A stretch of 64,000 bases of DNA from Rhynchosporium graminicola (taxonomy: Eukaryota; Ascomycota; Leotiomycetes; Helotiales; Ploettnerulaceae), in the NCBI GenBank assembly GCA_900074885.1, contig FJUW01000015.1, positions 601,906-665,905 of the forward strand, read 5' to 3'. A program made the position numbers and the translations under genes. Positions within the stretch are counted from its first letter, which is position 1. Each line of letters begins with the position of its first letter. The notes under the pieces are model-generated. The model was not told the origin of the DNA, did not search any database, and saw only the letters and a program-made list of their open reading frames with translations. Positions 30,991 to 43,489 of the stretch are shown in pieces.

Positions 30991-33604
30991 ATGGCTCCAT
31001 CACCTCCACGCTTACGGATTCTATCAGGTTGGTCTACTCATCTCAATTTCTCGTGATCATACTCCACCACCTGGCTTCCTGCCTTGCCCTACGTTGACAG
31101 AAGCATTCTTAGCATTTTTCGCACCACTTTCATTTATCATCAGTGTGCCTATGTATCAATTGTGAATATGGAACTAATGAGAGTATGTGTAGTTGGCGGA
31201 AACGCGGTATCAGCTTTTCTGTCATGGCGGCTTCAAGCCACGAATGCTTGCGACGTAACTCTGGTTTGGAAGAGTGGATTCGACGCAGTTCATCAATATG
31301 GAATCTCTTTCAAGTGCGTTGAAGAACGCGGCGGACCTCACATTGGCACATTGCTGACTCTACTAGGTCAACATCGTTCGGCAATGAACGGTTCAAGCCT
31401 CGCAATGGTAAGCCACTTCACCGTGCAGTCAATAGAGTGATCATAACTAATGCATTACTCAAATAGTTGTTCGAGCACCAGAAGATGCAGCGAATCCAAG
31501 AGATGGTGCATTCGATTACGTGCTCCTTTGCGTCAAGGCCCTTCCCGATATCTATGACCTTGCGTCCGTCATCGAATCCGTCGTCACACCCCAGCATACA
31601 TGTATTCTTGTCAACACCACACATACCTTAGGGGTCGAGGCGCAACTTGAGTCCAGATTTCCAAGCAACGTTGTCCTGTCCCTTGTTTCAGGCGCCGAGA
31701 TTATACAACTAGGAGCGAGCGAGTTCGAACACAAAGGGTCGACAGAGGTGTGGGTGGGACCGGCCAACAAGAATCCTTCGATGCCAAGCACTATACAAGG
31801 AGATATGGCAGATGCTTTAGCCATGACCTTGAGCAGTGGACAGGTTGATTGCCACGTCTCTACCAATATTCGACAACAGCAATACGAACGGATGATCGGG
31901 TAAGCATACTGAAAATTCTTTCCGCTTGACAGTCTAGCTAATTTTGCAATTTGTAGTCCCATTGCCTTCCATCCTCTGAGTGTCATTTTCGAAACCCCAG
32001 CTCACAGTGCGCTGCTTGAAAAAGTTGGGGTGAAAGCGCTTATTTCCGAAGTGTTCGACGAACTCCTCTCCATTGCACAAGCACAAGAATGCACTTTCCC
32101 CACAGACTTCAAATCGACGATCATGGCAGAAATGGTTAAGCCTACAGAATCTAATAGCATCATGTACCAGGATTTCGTGTCCAAGAGACCAATGGAGGTC
32201 GAGACATATTTGGGATCACCAATCAAATTAGCACAGGCCGCCCGGGTCAAAGTTCCCAGGATCGAGACACTCTACACCATTCTACATAATTTGAATATTA
32301 TCAATCAGCAGAGAAAGGATGTCGTCCCGGCAGCATCTCCAGCTATCATGAACCCACCAATCAGGTTGTCCTCAGCACCCCCTCCGAGGGCAATGATGAA
32401 TGGGACTGTCAATGGAAACGGACCATCCAGAGGAGGACGAGGGAGAGGACCATCTATGATTGGTCCACCACCAGGCATGATGCGCCGAGGGGCCCCGCCA
32501 ATGAATGGCGGACCTCCAAATGGGTACGGACGTGGTGGATACCCCCCCCGAACCCAGTCCCGGCGGGGCTCTATGGAAGGAAACGATTTGGGGGAGGAAT
32601 TCAGTCACTTGGTGCTGTACGATGACATTCCGGAGTCTGGAGAATCAAATTATGGTGGAGATGGTGGTGATATTGCGCTTCGAGAACGTGAGTTGATGCT
32701 ACGGCAGCGAGAGCTTGCTCTGCGAGAACAAGAGATGCGAATGCGAAATGGGGGTGGTCCTCGTGGTCCTCCTCGTAGAGGTCCACCTACTCCATCAATC
32801 CGGAATGGAGGCTTTGACGATGATGACGACGACGACTATGTTGATCCTGCGGATGGTCCTTCTGTCCCAATGATTGACCCGGACAACTTTGATATGATGA
32901 GTGTCACATCTCGACGCAACAGAAAAGCTGCGCCAAACCAGAGTCAAATTCGCAAGAATCCTGAATTTGGTGATGCACCTCCAGGACGAAGAGGGGGCGG
33001 GTTCATGCGTCCCAGCTTTCCTAGGAACAGGTCCAGTGCGCGGATCAGCAGCGTACCTGGTCTTCATGATTCACTCATGGACGATCCTATGATGGCTTAC
33101 TCGTCTAACCGATACGGTAACGTAGATCGGGCTCAGCTCGGAATGGATTCTAGGACGAATTCATTGACGGCGGCAAGATTGGATGAATTGCAACATGGTG
33201 GTTCTCCTGGACTCAACGGTCAAAGCGGTGCATACCCTCGGAGGGCGAGTCAATCGCCAGCCAATCCTTACAGTCCACAAATGGGAAGGGGAGGAAGGCC
33301 ATCACCACCTAATGGTCATATGGGACCTCCAATAAACGGCAGGCCCTCGCCTCCAGGAGGCATGAGGCAACCTGTCCCTCGCCATCCACCAGGACAAGGC
33401 AATTCAGTTGCACCTCAACAAGTTGAGCAATATGCTGGGGTGAGCGCCCTTCATCCACCCAAAGGCCCTATACAAGTTCGAAGTCTGACGGGTAGTGCGA
33501 GCGCTAGCGCGGGGAGTGGTGATAGCGCCAACATTGATTCGGAGCCATCTGCGCACAGTAGCCAGAGCAGTTTAGGCCCTCGACCACCTATAGGTGTACG
33601 GTAA
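30991..33604 (+). CDS. Ketopantoate-reductase-like protein with long disordered tail (Mug72-like)
   Basis: N-terminal half is an ApbA/PanE-type NAD(P)-binding reductase; such fungal proteins are often named after S. pombe mug72 and have no settled substrate. Exons 30991-31027, 31184-31313, 31367-31407, 31467-31899, 31957-33604 give 762 residues. Start MAPSPPRLRILS leads into the dinucleotide fold VCVVGGNAVSAFLSWRL; the usual GxGxxG reads GGNAVS. Then VTLVWKSGFDAV, SFGNERFKP, DYVLLCVKALPD (family Lys), VNTTHTLGVEAQL, and the helical C-domain with YERMIGPIAFHPLSVIF and PTESNSIMYQDFVSKRPMEV (conserved S-M-xx-D pattern). From about residue 350 the tail is rich in Pro, Gly, Arg and Asn, with a charged helix (RERELMLRQRELALREQEM) and an Asp run. 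All four introns keep frame. Confidence 0.82.
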
Positions 33605-35006
33605 TACAAGAACGAATTGAAGCGAGATCCTAGATATTGGTCATGTGCAAAGATGGCATTCATTTCATCCGCGGAGATGCTTGTGGGCATCAACTCTTAA
33701 AATCGAACCCAATATCTCCAGGCTTTTCCAACACGACAGTCGGTCTTTCGTCTACGGCCTCATTGACTTCTACCTGCATATACAATTTTCTACGCTGCTT
33801 TAATGGATTCGGTTGGACGAGAGAGTTCAGGAGCATAATGACAAGACAAGGAATAGACTACTGGCCATGATACAATTAATTGTCATTGTCCGCCAACATT
33901 GACGTACATACGCACGCTGCAGCACAACGCACACATTCTTGTCTCTTTCTGGTAACATTGCATTGGGGGACGGCGTTTTGCGCACATAATTTTTACCTCA
34001 CCTGCGAAGCAACAACGAACGATGGATGGAGCGAGGTGTGCGAATAAGCCTCTTGATCGGCTTGTAGCCACTGCCTTCCTTATATGAAAGTGAAGGCATG
34101 GGACCTTGGCCGGGGCAAAGCTCTAGCACCGTATATCAAGTCAAATAGGGAGGATGAAACGGGGAACGATCAGCTGGAGTGGGGGGTTTGTGATGACGGT
34201 GATGACTTGTGGTCTCTGTTTGGGGCAGACGCTTGTAAAGAGACCTGAGCTGTGCTGCTGCTGGGAATCTCAGGGCATGCAGGCAGTCATTTTCAGCAAC
34301 AAATAGGAGGGGTCATTGGGCTTCTAGCTTTCAAGGTCTTATTGAACATGATTTACATGTGATCATAAAATCCCATCTTGAAGGTGTCACTTCCATTGAA
34401 TGCTAAAACAGCAGTCCACGCAACTGATTGGAAATGATTGCCGGTGGGATTTACGCTGTCACAATAGAGGCAGACGCTCCTAGGACCGTCCTGTGACTAT
34501 CAGCCGATGGTCCTAATGCCAACGTAAGGAGGTGAAAGCACCAAGAAACGGCTCATAGACAATACTGGACGAAGGTCGCTCTTTTCAAAGAACAGCTTAA
34601 GATCTAGCCACCGTATCAAATAGTATACACAAGCCAGATGATCAGAATTTTTGATGAATCATGTACAGTCGGGTAAATCGGGTCTCCCAGACTAATCTTT
34701 CGCTGAACCGATCGAGTTTGAAACCCTCTAGACCCAAATGTTCAAATTGAGAGGCTTTTATCAATACCAAGTCTGAAGCCACTGTTGGTCTACCAATTTA
34801 TTTACCGATGCGGAGGATATGATGAGGCTTTAATCTTTCCTACCAGGTAACCAGGAACTATTCTTTTCGTCCACTTGCAGTCTTGCTGTTCCATATATGG
34901 TGATTAAGTGGATGGGTCAGAACAAGGTTTGAGAATATTGTCAAGATACACATGAAAAAGAAAGGGTATCTTGATATTCACGACAGCGTTATCTAGCATG
35001 ATGTAC
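33605..35006. other. Convergent intergenic region
   Basis: 1.4 kb between the reductase-like gene and the Wbp11-family gene. Frames at 33637-33870 (plus) and 33883-34071 (minus) have no motif. Nothing else seen. Confidence 0.4.
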
Positions 35007-36069
35007 CTACCCATCCTCATCATCAACTTCCTCCATCACCACATTCCTCGCTCCATTCTGCGAAAGATAAGGTCCACTCGTCCCGTTGCTTGGTTCCTCA
35101 GTTATAGCCTTCTTTCCCATGTAGCCTGCTCTTTCGAGAATATCTGCTTCCTCGGGTTCAACTAGTCCTCCAACACCTTTTGCTTTGTCTAGCTTCGCCC
35201 TTACAGCAGCAGGTACAAAGCTCGTAGCCTCTTTCCTGAGATCTCTCAACGCGGGTTTAGCTTCATAGACTGTCCTGGCCTCTTCTACCACTCTCGACCT
35301 CTCCTTCCCAGCTTCGGCCACTCCATCTGCATTGCCCACCCTCCTCTCGTTTGCCCCCAAAGGTGTGCTATTCGTACCAGTTGCACCTCTACCTCCACCA
35401 CCACTTCTATCTCCGCCTCCTCTCGCAACATTTGAGCCCGGATACTGCGCCGCGATACGCTCTCGTCGTTTCTGATACCACTTATCCAGAATTTCCTTCG
35501 GCACAGGCGGCGGCGTATCTCTCGGCATAGGTATACTCTTAACATCCTCCGGCACATCACTCTCCTCACTACTATCTCCATCGTCTCTCCTCCTCTTCCC
35601 CAAAACGCCCGCTGCCCCTCTCCCTCCCCTCCCACCTCTCATATCCCCTCTGTCGCCCCTCACGCCCTTGTCCCTCCATTCCCCAGAGCCAAACTTGGGC
35701 GCCGCATCTCCCAAAGCCTCTCTAGCTTTCTTGACAGCCTTCAAGTCTCGTTCTAGGCCTTCGAGGACGGACTTTTCGTGGGATGTCAAGGTGCCTGCTG
35801 TTTCGAGGGATTTCAGTTCGGCAAGCTCTTTCTCGAGGTGGGCTGGGTTGCGCTTTGCGAGTTTTTCGTTGCGCCGGTTTTGGTTCTCTGCTTTACCTAT
35901 AGGTTGTATGTCAGTGGAGTTCTAGGTAAAGCTTTGCTATTGAAAGCAATGGTGTTTGCGACAAAGGTAATAGAGGTTGGGGGAATGGGTCAGTACCTTT
36001 CTTTATAGCTTTTGCTTTCTCAGCTTTACGTTGAGCTTGCGCTGGGTTGACGGATTTCTCTTTCGGCAT
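35007..36069 (-). CDS. Wbp11-family splicing-associated protein
   Basis: WW-domain-binding protein 11 (SNP70/NpwBP) family proteins act in pre-mRNA splicing in the nucleus. Exons 36069-35997 and 35896-35007 give 320 residues. Start MPKEKSVNPAQAQRKAEKAK is the family N-terminus; the intron (donor GTACTG, acceptor TATAG, phase 1) joins AIKKG to KAENQNRRNEKLAKRNP. Residues 1-95 form the charged helical Wbp11 domain (LEKELAELKSLETAGTLTSH, VLEGLERDLKAVKKAREALG). Then come an RG-rich stretch (RGDMRGGRGGRGAAG), a KRRR nuclear signal, an acidic patch, the proline run RDTPPPVPKEILDKWYQKR and a helical FVPAAVRAKL segment. It is shorter than the human protein and lacks long PPGP repeats. TCACGTGA lies about 130 bp upstream. 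Confidence 0.8.
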
Positions 36070-36195
36070 TTTTGAAAGTAATCAATGATAAGGAAGTAAA
36101 TCTCAACTAAGTTCCTCCTGATAGTCTTTGACATCGAGCTTAAGCTATGATATTCTGCCGCATTTCTTGCTGAAAGCAGTCACCGCAGTCTATCG

Positions 36196-36203
36196 TCACG
36201 TGA
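36196..36203. promoter_or_regulatory. TCACGTGA E-box (Cbf1/Pho4-type site)
   Basis: A full 8-bp palindrome about 130 bp upstream of the Wbp11-family start codon, in normal promoter position. Such sites bind bHLH factors (Cbf1, Pho4) in yeasts; here the factor is not known. Confidence 0.45.
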
Positions 36204-38160
36204 TAGAGATTGGATTTCATTATACTTCTTTCCTTTCAGGACTCAAGAGCAGCATCCTGTAGGCTATATGATTTTTTTATACCATAGACTGCCCACGAGA
36301 CTACCTATTACGCAGATACACATTTTGTAGGTCGTTGATTGCAAAAAACAACAATTGCCAGTGATCCAATTTTCGCGGTGCACTCCCATTTATCCGGCAG
36401 TACAGCTTTCATTCCAAGCTCCAAACACCAATGAACTCTACATCTTGCTCCTTGATCTAAGCACCTCAGTCTCGGTACAGGATGAATTTTCTCTCCTGGC
36501 CAAATGGACTTTACCCCCGTCTCCTAGGACAATTGGGAGCTTCTCCTTGCAACCCATGATCTGGACTTCCTCAAGGTTTCAAACTTGATGATTTCTATCC
36601 CGTGGTTCAAATGTACACAACAGTCGAGCAACAAGAATCTGATCCGTCAAAAATCAGATCTCAAAGCGATCGCATGCTTTGCTGGTCTGTGCCCAAAAGT
36701 CTTCCATCCGAAGAAGATTGTATGGACTTCGAAGTTGACACATACCGGTGGAATTTAACCAGAACTATTGAAATCAGGACTATAGACATTCAAAACCTCA
36801 GCACTAATATCTTGCGAAACTTGCAAAAGTGTCGGCACGTCAGGAAAAAAATATTGGCGTTTCGATCTCGACTACCCAATTCGCACGATCCTAGGCTCGA
36901 CAGCCAAGCTCCAAACCTTTAGACGAAGCTCGACCCGAATTCCTGAAACAGTGTGAAGGTAAGATATTGCTGTAGACGCTGGTTCCATAGTTGAGGGAAA
37001 GAGAGAGGGAGAAATGCGTAAAACTGACTGTTGGAGATGTTCCTCGAGATCTGTTCGGACGCTGTGGAACCTTCAGTGTGAGCGGGTGCTTACTTGGGAG
37101 GTTCGGTCTGATATCTGAAGCGATGGCTGAAATACCATTCGATTCTCGGCGACTTTGCTGTGGGGGGACGTTTATGCAGGGGTTTGCATTGGTGGATGAT
37201 GGATCTGAAAAGCTGTGGTACTGGGTCCGTAGCTTCGCCGTTTCGGAAACAAGAGCTCATGTTTTCTAGCATACCCAATTCGCCTCATCCTATTCAATTA
37301 CATCTTATGTGCCGGTTTTCCTGACATGGTGCAGGGACGCTAGCCATTTCGAACTGTTGCGATATTAGCAGGCACTACGCCCGTAAGTATCGGCGCTTTT
37401 CTCGCTCACGGCTTAATAGCAACAACGGAACAACCTTTTTGGGACCCGTTCTATCAGAGAGATATTACGTCCGTCCGTACGTTTCAGTCGTAGATTGTGC
37501 TAGACTTCTACACTGTCGCAATCATATTAAATCAGACCCGAGGAAAGAAATCGATAACGAGGTTTGTTGACTATCGCTAAAGTCCTTGGCGGAGTCTGTG
37601 CTGATCTGTCGGCGGAATATTGCCTCTTTCCTTCCGTACGAACGGACAATAACCTACCTAGCTATCAATTTCAGAGAACCTTCTGCGACTCCTCTTTTCC
37701 CTCCCTCAGGCATTCTGCTCTGCTTCGTAGTGCTCAGAGTGGCCTTCAAAGGTTATTAACTGGCTATTGAGTCAAGCTTGCCTTGTAGTGAAGTATGGAG
37801 AGAAGGCATTTGTGAAGCAGACGTGCAGTATTTTATTGATAGTTACTTTATGGCGGGCATATATCGTGGTTTACTTTGAGTAATCCGTACTGGTGAGCCT
37901 ACTGATATTGAGATGAAGTCATGAGCGTGAATTGGCGTGGATGGACATATAAAAAGGAAAGGCAGTCTGCGATTGAAGTGTTAGTTACAGGCTTGATAAC
38001 TGTTCCACAATATATTTTGGAATTTGGTTGCTGCACGTCTTCCAAAAGGTGCGAAACCTTCAGATTAGAAGACCCCTAGCAGTCTGGTGTACTTTCTAAA
38101 CCTTGCATTTACAACATCTGGTGATTACCTCAGCGCTGTCTACTTCCACAATGTCGAGTA
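36204..38160. other. Intergenic region with exon-like fragments
   Basis: No complete gene recognised. On the plus strand, 36575-36922 reads KLDDFYPVVQMYTTVEQQ through CRHVRKKILAFRSRLPN, continuous for about 110 codons; an upstream frame at 36355-36588 starts at TTG. They could be exons of a small or decayed gene, but I cannot join them confidently. The frame 36991-37269 also begins with TTG. The last 300 bp before 38160 hold nothing I recognise. Confidence 0.3.
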
Positions 38161-39053
38161 TCACACAACCACAATCCTGGCAAACCTCAATTCCGGCAAC
38201 CTCCACCCTTGTCCAATTTCATTCATCCGACGCAACGTTTTCAAAATCATCCTTGCATCATTACCAACCTTCTTATCCTCCAAAAAGAGCTCCTCGCACT
38301 CCACCAGCCTCCTCTCATCCTTCCCCTGTTCCTCCTCGTGCTCTCTCTTTCCTCCAACACCATCGCAATGGCTCCCCGAGCCTACGCTACCCCTCCTACA
38401 GCCACTACTCAGCGCACCTCCCGTCAAAACTAATGTGAGAACTTCGAGGCTAGCTAACCCAGTTTCAGGGTTAAATATCATGAGTCTCAAATCGCCCATT
38501 CCGCCTTCCAATCTCGGTTCGGAACCACGCGCAGTTCTCTGCTTCCATATCTCATCTTTAATCGCCAACCTCTTGATCAATCCTCTCCCTCTTCCCCCCG
38601 CTCCCTCCATACCGCCTCCTACATCTCCTCCAACACCCCTCCTTTCCCTCGCTATCCAATCCTGAAAATCCCTCGTAAGGCTATTGATATCATCCAAGTA
38701 CAACGTATCATCCGTTTTCGGATTGCCGTAAAGACTAATCGGATACGTGAACTGCTCTCGCGCGGAAGGTAGGAAGAAGGGGATGAATGTTTCGGTGTGG
38801 ACGAATCGCGACTCGCGACATGTGCGTCGAAGGTGTGCGGCGGTATTGGTGCGTGGGAGGAGAGCGGGAGTTTGGGGGAGAGAGTAGGTCCTTGGTAAAA
38901 TAAAGTTAGAAACCAATCGTGTATTTGGGAGATGTCTTGGGAAGAAATCAATAATTTCCTAAATTAAATGCGTACGTACCATATCTTAAGCCGGAGTTCG
39001 GTAGGGAGGGCGGGGAAGAGGTGGAAGCTGACGACTGATGAGTCTGAATCCAT
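38161..39053 (-). CDS. 2EXR-domain protein
   Basis: Member of the fungal 2EXR group, F-box-like proteins of unknown role, expanded in Leotiomycetes and other Pezizomycotina. Exons 39053-38980 and 38890-38161 give 267 residues. Exon 1 carries the hallmark FHLFPALPTELRLKIW; the intron (donor GTACGT, branch CTAAC, acceptor CAAG, phase 2) splits the Trp codon and joins TYSLPQTPALLPR. Then come HLRRTCRESRFVHTETFIPF and YPISLYGNPKTDDTLYLDDI, both typical. A Gly-rich insert (residues about 115-135) interrupts the core. The C-terminal third is charged and less conserved. No membrane segment. Plus-strand frames at 38087-38665 are its shadows. Confidence 0.75.
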
Positions 39054-40136
39054 TATGTAACTAAGAATGAGGTTGTGGAATCAGAATTGGGGTTTGAATT
39101 GAAGTTGGAGATTTGAACAATCAAGAGTATGGTTTCCTTTGAGAACTTTGTAAAGGAAGCAGGCTAAGGGTGTGTTTCTTGAAGATCAAGCCTTCTACCA
39201 ACTTGAACTTTGAGTTCGAAGTCTTAGATGAGTTGTCGTTGATGCATGGCGGGGTTCTGGACGCTAGGTACTACAAAGACGCGGGGGTTAGCGTCGGTAA
39301 TCTGCATTAAGCGACCACAACAGTAGGATCCGGCCATTGATTCAGGCTGTCGGTGCCAGAATAAGGTGGTCGATCAAGCCAGACTGGGCGTCTCTTCAAA
39401 GAGGCAATCTTCAGAGGAGCAAATTGAAGTCACGAAAGCGATATTCAAAACTCTGAGAAATTAGTATAGTAATATCACAAAAACATTATAAGTCTTTGAC
39501 CTGAAAAATCATCCTAGTCACGAAATTGACTGGACACTTCTACTTCCTTGATAAGGCGCTATGAGAATCGGCCCATTTTTTCCCCCGCTTTGATAGCTAG
39601 AAGACCTGAGCTGATAATATCTAGAAGTAGCGAACATTTTTCGAGAAAGAATTCCGATCTATCTAAAAGCTTATCGGTTTATAAAGTGAGAAAGAGAAAG
39701 CTAGATGTTGTTATGCGGCTTGTACCCCTGGTGGGCAATTAGGTGTGGCTAGTTAGGAAAGAGCACCAGGGAGTGTCAATCTTAGTGATAGTCACTCAGT
39801 AGTCAGTCAAATGGCAAAAACCATGGCTCTTCATCAATTGTATTCATAGCTATTAGTACAGCTGCACAACCATAACATGGCATTACCGAATCTCATCTCG
39901 GACTCTAAACACACACCGGCAGCGTGGTGCGAACAAAATCAGGCGCGCATGCGAAAGACAACAATCATGATTGAACACCTGACAAGTGCGTGCCCAGCGA
40001 AGCTCTTTTCACGCCAGACACCAAACCGACTTTCCCGCAATGCTCCTTCCTTCCCAGTCTTCTCTGCCACCATCCTCATGAAGTCCCTAACGCAAAGAAC
40101 GAAGCGAAATGGATAATGCCAAACACACCTGTGCTC
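39054..40136. other. Intergenic region, no gene recognised
   Basis: 1.1 kb, moderately AT-rich, with only short frames (39548-39742, 39877-40116, 39990-40214 on plus) that show no motif. The last part is the 3' region of the Dbf2-type kinase. Confidence 0.4.
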
Positions 40137-42301
40137 TCACAGCATCGTTCCGAACGTGCCATCTGTAGCTATGGGCTTTCTCGGACTCGACTTGCCACCT
40201 TCTTCAGTTGCTAGCTTGCGGTGTCTGAACGTGAAGCCGACAAACAAGTTCTTGTTCATGGGGTCTTCTCTGTCGGCCATGTTCTCCAGAGCTTCCTGCT
40301 TCTCGTGAACCTCCTTGTACTTTGCCATATCTGCCTCGTTACTGAAGTCGTCAAAATAACCAGCATCAGTCTCGGAATCGAGCTCGGGGACGAACGGAGC
40401 ACGCTGAGAGCGAAGCGTGGTCCAATCAACTTCGGCGAAGTATTGGTGCTCATAAACGTCCTTGATAGAAGAGAATCGACGAGACTTGGAGGCAATACAA
40501 CTATTTGTATCAGTAAACGAAATCAGAGACATAAAGCAAGAGCAGAGACATACCTAGTGATGAAGTTCCAAGTGCGATTGCTGATAAAGTAGTTTGGATC
40601 TTCCCATACAGGTCGCTTGAGAACTTCTTTCCAATGCTTCAAGTTCTTCCATGTCTCTTCAACTGTGGCCCCTGCAAATGGAGGAAAGCCGGTCAGAGCC
40701 TCGAAGTGCATGCATCCGAGACTCCAGTAGTCAACGGAAAACTCGTACTCATCACCCTTCAGGACCTCGGGAGCCATGTAATCAGGAGATCCCACGATAG
40801 ACTTCGCATAGTTGATATCCTTGTCTCTCATTGACCGGTATCCTTCACGACGTTCCGCAACAGTACGTTGCTCCATTGGCTTTCCGAAAGGAACGTATGT
40901 CTCTCCAACCTTCTCAAGCTTGACTCGCATGGACTCGATTTTGCCAGGTGCCAGGAACCCAGCCGCAAGACCAAAATCTGTGAGCTTGACGTGTCCGGTC
41001 GAGTCGATAAGAAAGTTCTCGGGCTTGAGATCTCGGTGGATGTAGCCAAGCTGATGGAGGGCATCCACTGAGCAGAACATCTCTGCTATGTAGAAGCGGG
41101 CGTGGCGGTTGGCAAGAACACCAGTGTTGTTGAGTAAAGTTCTGAAATCTCCACCGGGAACGTATTCCTAAAGATTTGTTAGCCATAGCCGATAAAGCCA
41201 CGCGTAGGGTATTTACCATGGCCAAATAGATGCTCTTCTCATCTTGGAATGAGTATAGCAGCCGTACAAGCCACTCACTCTTCGCATTTGTCAGAATATC
41301 GCGCTCCGTAAGGACATGTCTAATTTCATCGAGCTTGAACAGTAACTTCTTGCTCATAACCTTTAATGCACAGACTTCCCGGGTATCCTTCTTCTGCGCA
41401 AGGAATACCTGACCATAACCTCCTTGACCAACTTGTGTCAGTATCTGGAAATCTCCTTGACGAAGACGAACGCGACGCTTTCGTAGATTGGCACGCTCTC
41501 GTCCGGCATATTTCTGCCAGACTGGGTTGTAGGTCTCCTCAGGAGTCTCTGGTGGTTCGGGGAACTCCGAGCGGAAGTGGTTGAGTCGATTCTGGCGAGC
41601 ACCGACATAGCTGAGAAGGTCGAAGTAGTAGTCTAAGAAGTCTGGGATCGTTAGAATTGATGGAATTTGCAGACCTGATCGTACTTACAAAGCTGTGTAA
41701 CGTTTGCGAGACGCTTCACGTTTGGCTTGTGCAGAATCTCCAATTCTTCCGGCGTAAGGCCTCGATGGGTATTGTACTTTCTTGTGGTTTGTTGCGGTTG
41801 ATAGAGCTCTTGTCTCGAGATCGCGGCTTGATTCTGTGCAGATTCGAGGCCTGACCTGGATCCTGGTGGTGTATTCTCCTTGCCTTGCTTCCTCAAAGGG
41901 CTACCAGGCACTACGGCCGCTTTGTGTAGGATACTATCATCGACACCGCCAGTTGAGTTGCCGAAGTAGGAATCGTCCACAGCCAGGTTATTCCCCTTTC
42001 CAGGCGACAATGGTGTTCCAGCCTGCGAGCGAGTGTTGCCAAACACAGGAGGGGCGATTTTCATTGCATTTTCGAAAGCAGTAGGTAGATCATTGGCACC
42101 AGGAGGATTTTGTTTCTTGCTCGGGCTGCCTTGTGGGGTGGAGACCGGTGTGGTGAAGTTATTTCGATTTGGGGTATTTGGTCGTTCGAAGGCATCGTTT
42201 TGGCTCGATCGAGTGAGGAGAGGTGGGGGAGGCACTGGGAGGATACCTTCGTGCTTACCGCCCTGCGAAGATGGAAACAGGTTGGTGATAAAGTTCGACA
42301 T
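40137..42301 (-). CDS. dbf2: NDR-family Ser/Thr kinase, Dbf2/Sid2 type
   Basis: Terminal kinase of the mitotic exit / septation initiation network; binds Mob1 and acts at spindle pole body and septum (family knowledge). Exons 42301-41689, 41641-41217, 41167-40554 and 40500-40137 total 671 residues. The N-terminal 170 residues are disordered and Pro/Ser-rich. A Mob-binding region follows (QLYFLDYYFDLLSYVGARQN, YNPVWQKYAGRERANLRKRR). The kinase domain runs about 265-575: glycine loop VGQGGYGQV, ALKVMSK, YIHRDLKPENF, DFGLAAGF, the long NDR activation-segment insert, SIVGSPDYMAPEVL, and SVDYWSLGCMHFEALTGFPP. The AGC C-terminal tail contains SQRAPFVPELDSETDAGYFDDF and the hydrophobic motif KNLFVGFTFRH. 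All catalytic residues are present. In aspergilli the orthologue is called SidB. Confidence 0.93.
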
Positions 42302-43480
42302 GCTGTGAGGCGTTGTTTGTCAGCTGAGATACTTGGAAGTTGGTGCACAATATTGGTGAGCTGTAAGAGCTCCTACACCAGAAGCGTGTCGATTACAGGT
42401 TGTGGGCAAATTGGAGAGAAGTCGAGGTGTAATGCCCAGGTCCAATTGCAAATGCCTGCAGCAAAGAGTCGTAATTGACGTGGGAGATCTATGCGGAATC
42501 CAGGATGGCATTCAGTCAAGCTGTCAATGTTCAAGCAGTTCAAGCATGGTGGGGTTGGTTTGTTTGTTTACCTAGGTACTTGGCACCGAGCGACGTCGAT
42601 TTAATTTAGCGCGATACAGCATTTACGCGCCTAGGGACTCCCTGCATTGCAACTGCACTGCCAATTAATTGCGGTAGTAACCGACAATTCAGGTGCGAAA
42701 CTTCTAACTCAATTTCTTTTTCCCAAATGCGATAGGCTCCAGCTATCAACTGCTTTTTGCCGTCCTGCCAAAGTCATGGAACACGTTGAGCGGTAGCACC
42801 TGAATGGAAAAGATCTGGAGTTTATAAGATCGTGTGTTGTCATTTAGCTAACGTGCAAGTCTGAGGAAACCGTTCTCGAACGCTTAGAGCATTTTCAAAA
42901 CCATGTACAGGCTGTGTAACTGCATCATGCTTCGCGAGCCAAGATTTGTGCGTTAGATTCGATATAAGGGATCTCATTGATCACGAAAGAGATACCTAGC
43001 GTTTCTATGATTCTAAATAATACGCAGTAATTTTATTGCACCTTTTCGCAATATCCGTTGTCATTGTGTTGAGTCTGGACTCTACCACCTGTGAATACTG
43101 CGCAAAACACAGTACGTACCGGTAAGCAGGCCCCTTGATTTGTTCAGTATTCTACTTACAGTTCCCTTCATCTCGAATCTTGGCCACTGTCTAAAGAGTA
43201 AATCGTCAGTCCCTGATATATTTATCGGAAAGGGTACCCTTAGAAAAGAAGTAGCGATGCTCACATTTGCTCGGTGAACCTGCTTTGCTTCCCTGTGATG
43301 TGAAAGCCAAGCGTGAAAAGAAACAGGGACACAAGCAGTAGTCTAAGTTGGATGTACATGATGAAAGACTTCCGATGCCCAGTGAAGATACTCAACTACA
43401 ATGCTTCTTAGCATATTACCCCAGAAATGGTTCAACTTCTTTTGGAAATTCGCGAAGACGGAGCTGGAGATCTAGTGTAG
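42302..43480. other. Upstream region of the Dbf2-type gene
   Basis: 5' region of the kinase and beyond. Small frames (43082-43264 minus, 43348-43560 plus) lack motifs. Nothing else seen. Confidence 0.4.
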
Positions 43481-43489
43481 AATCTCTGG

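Noticed and set aside
38087..38665. 192-codon plus-strand frame
   Set aside because: Antisense shadow of the 2EXR gene; the minus strand has the ELRLKIW motif and a correctly phased intron.
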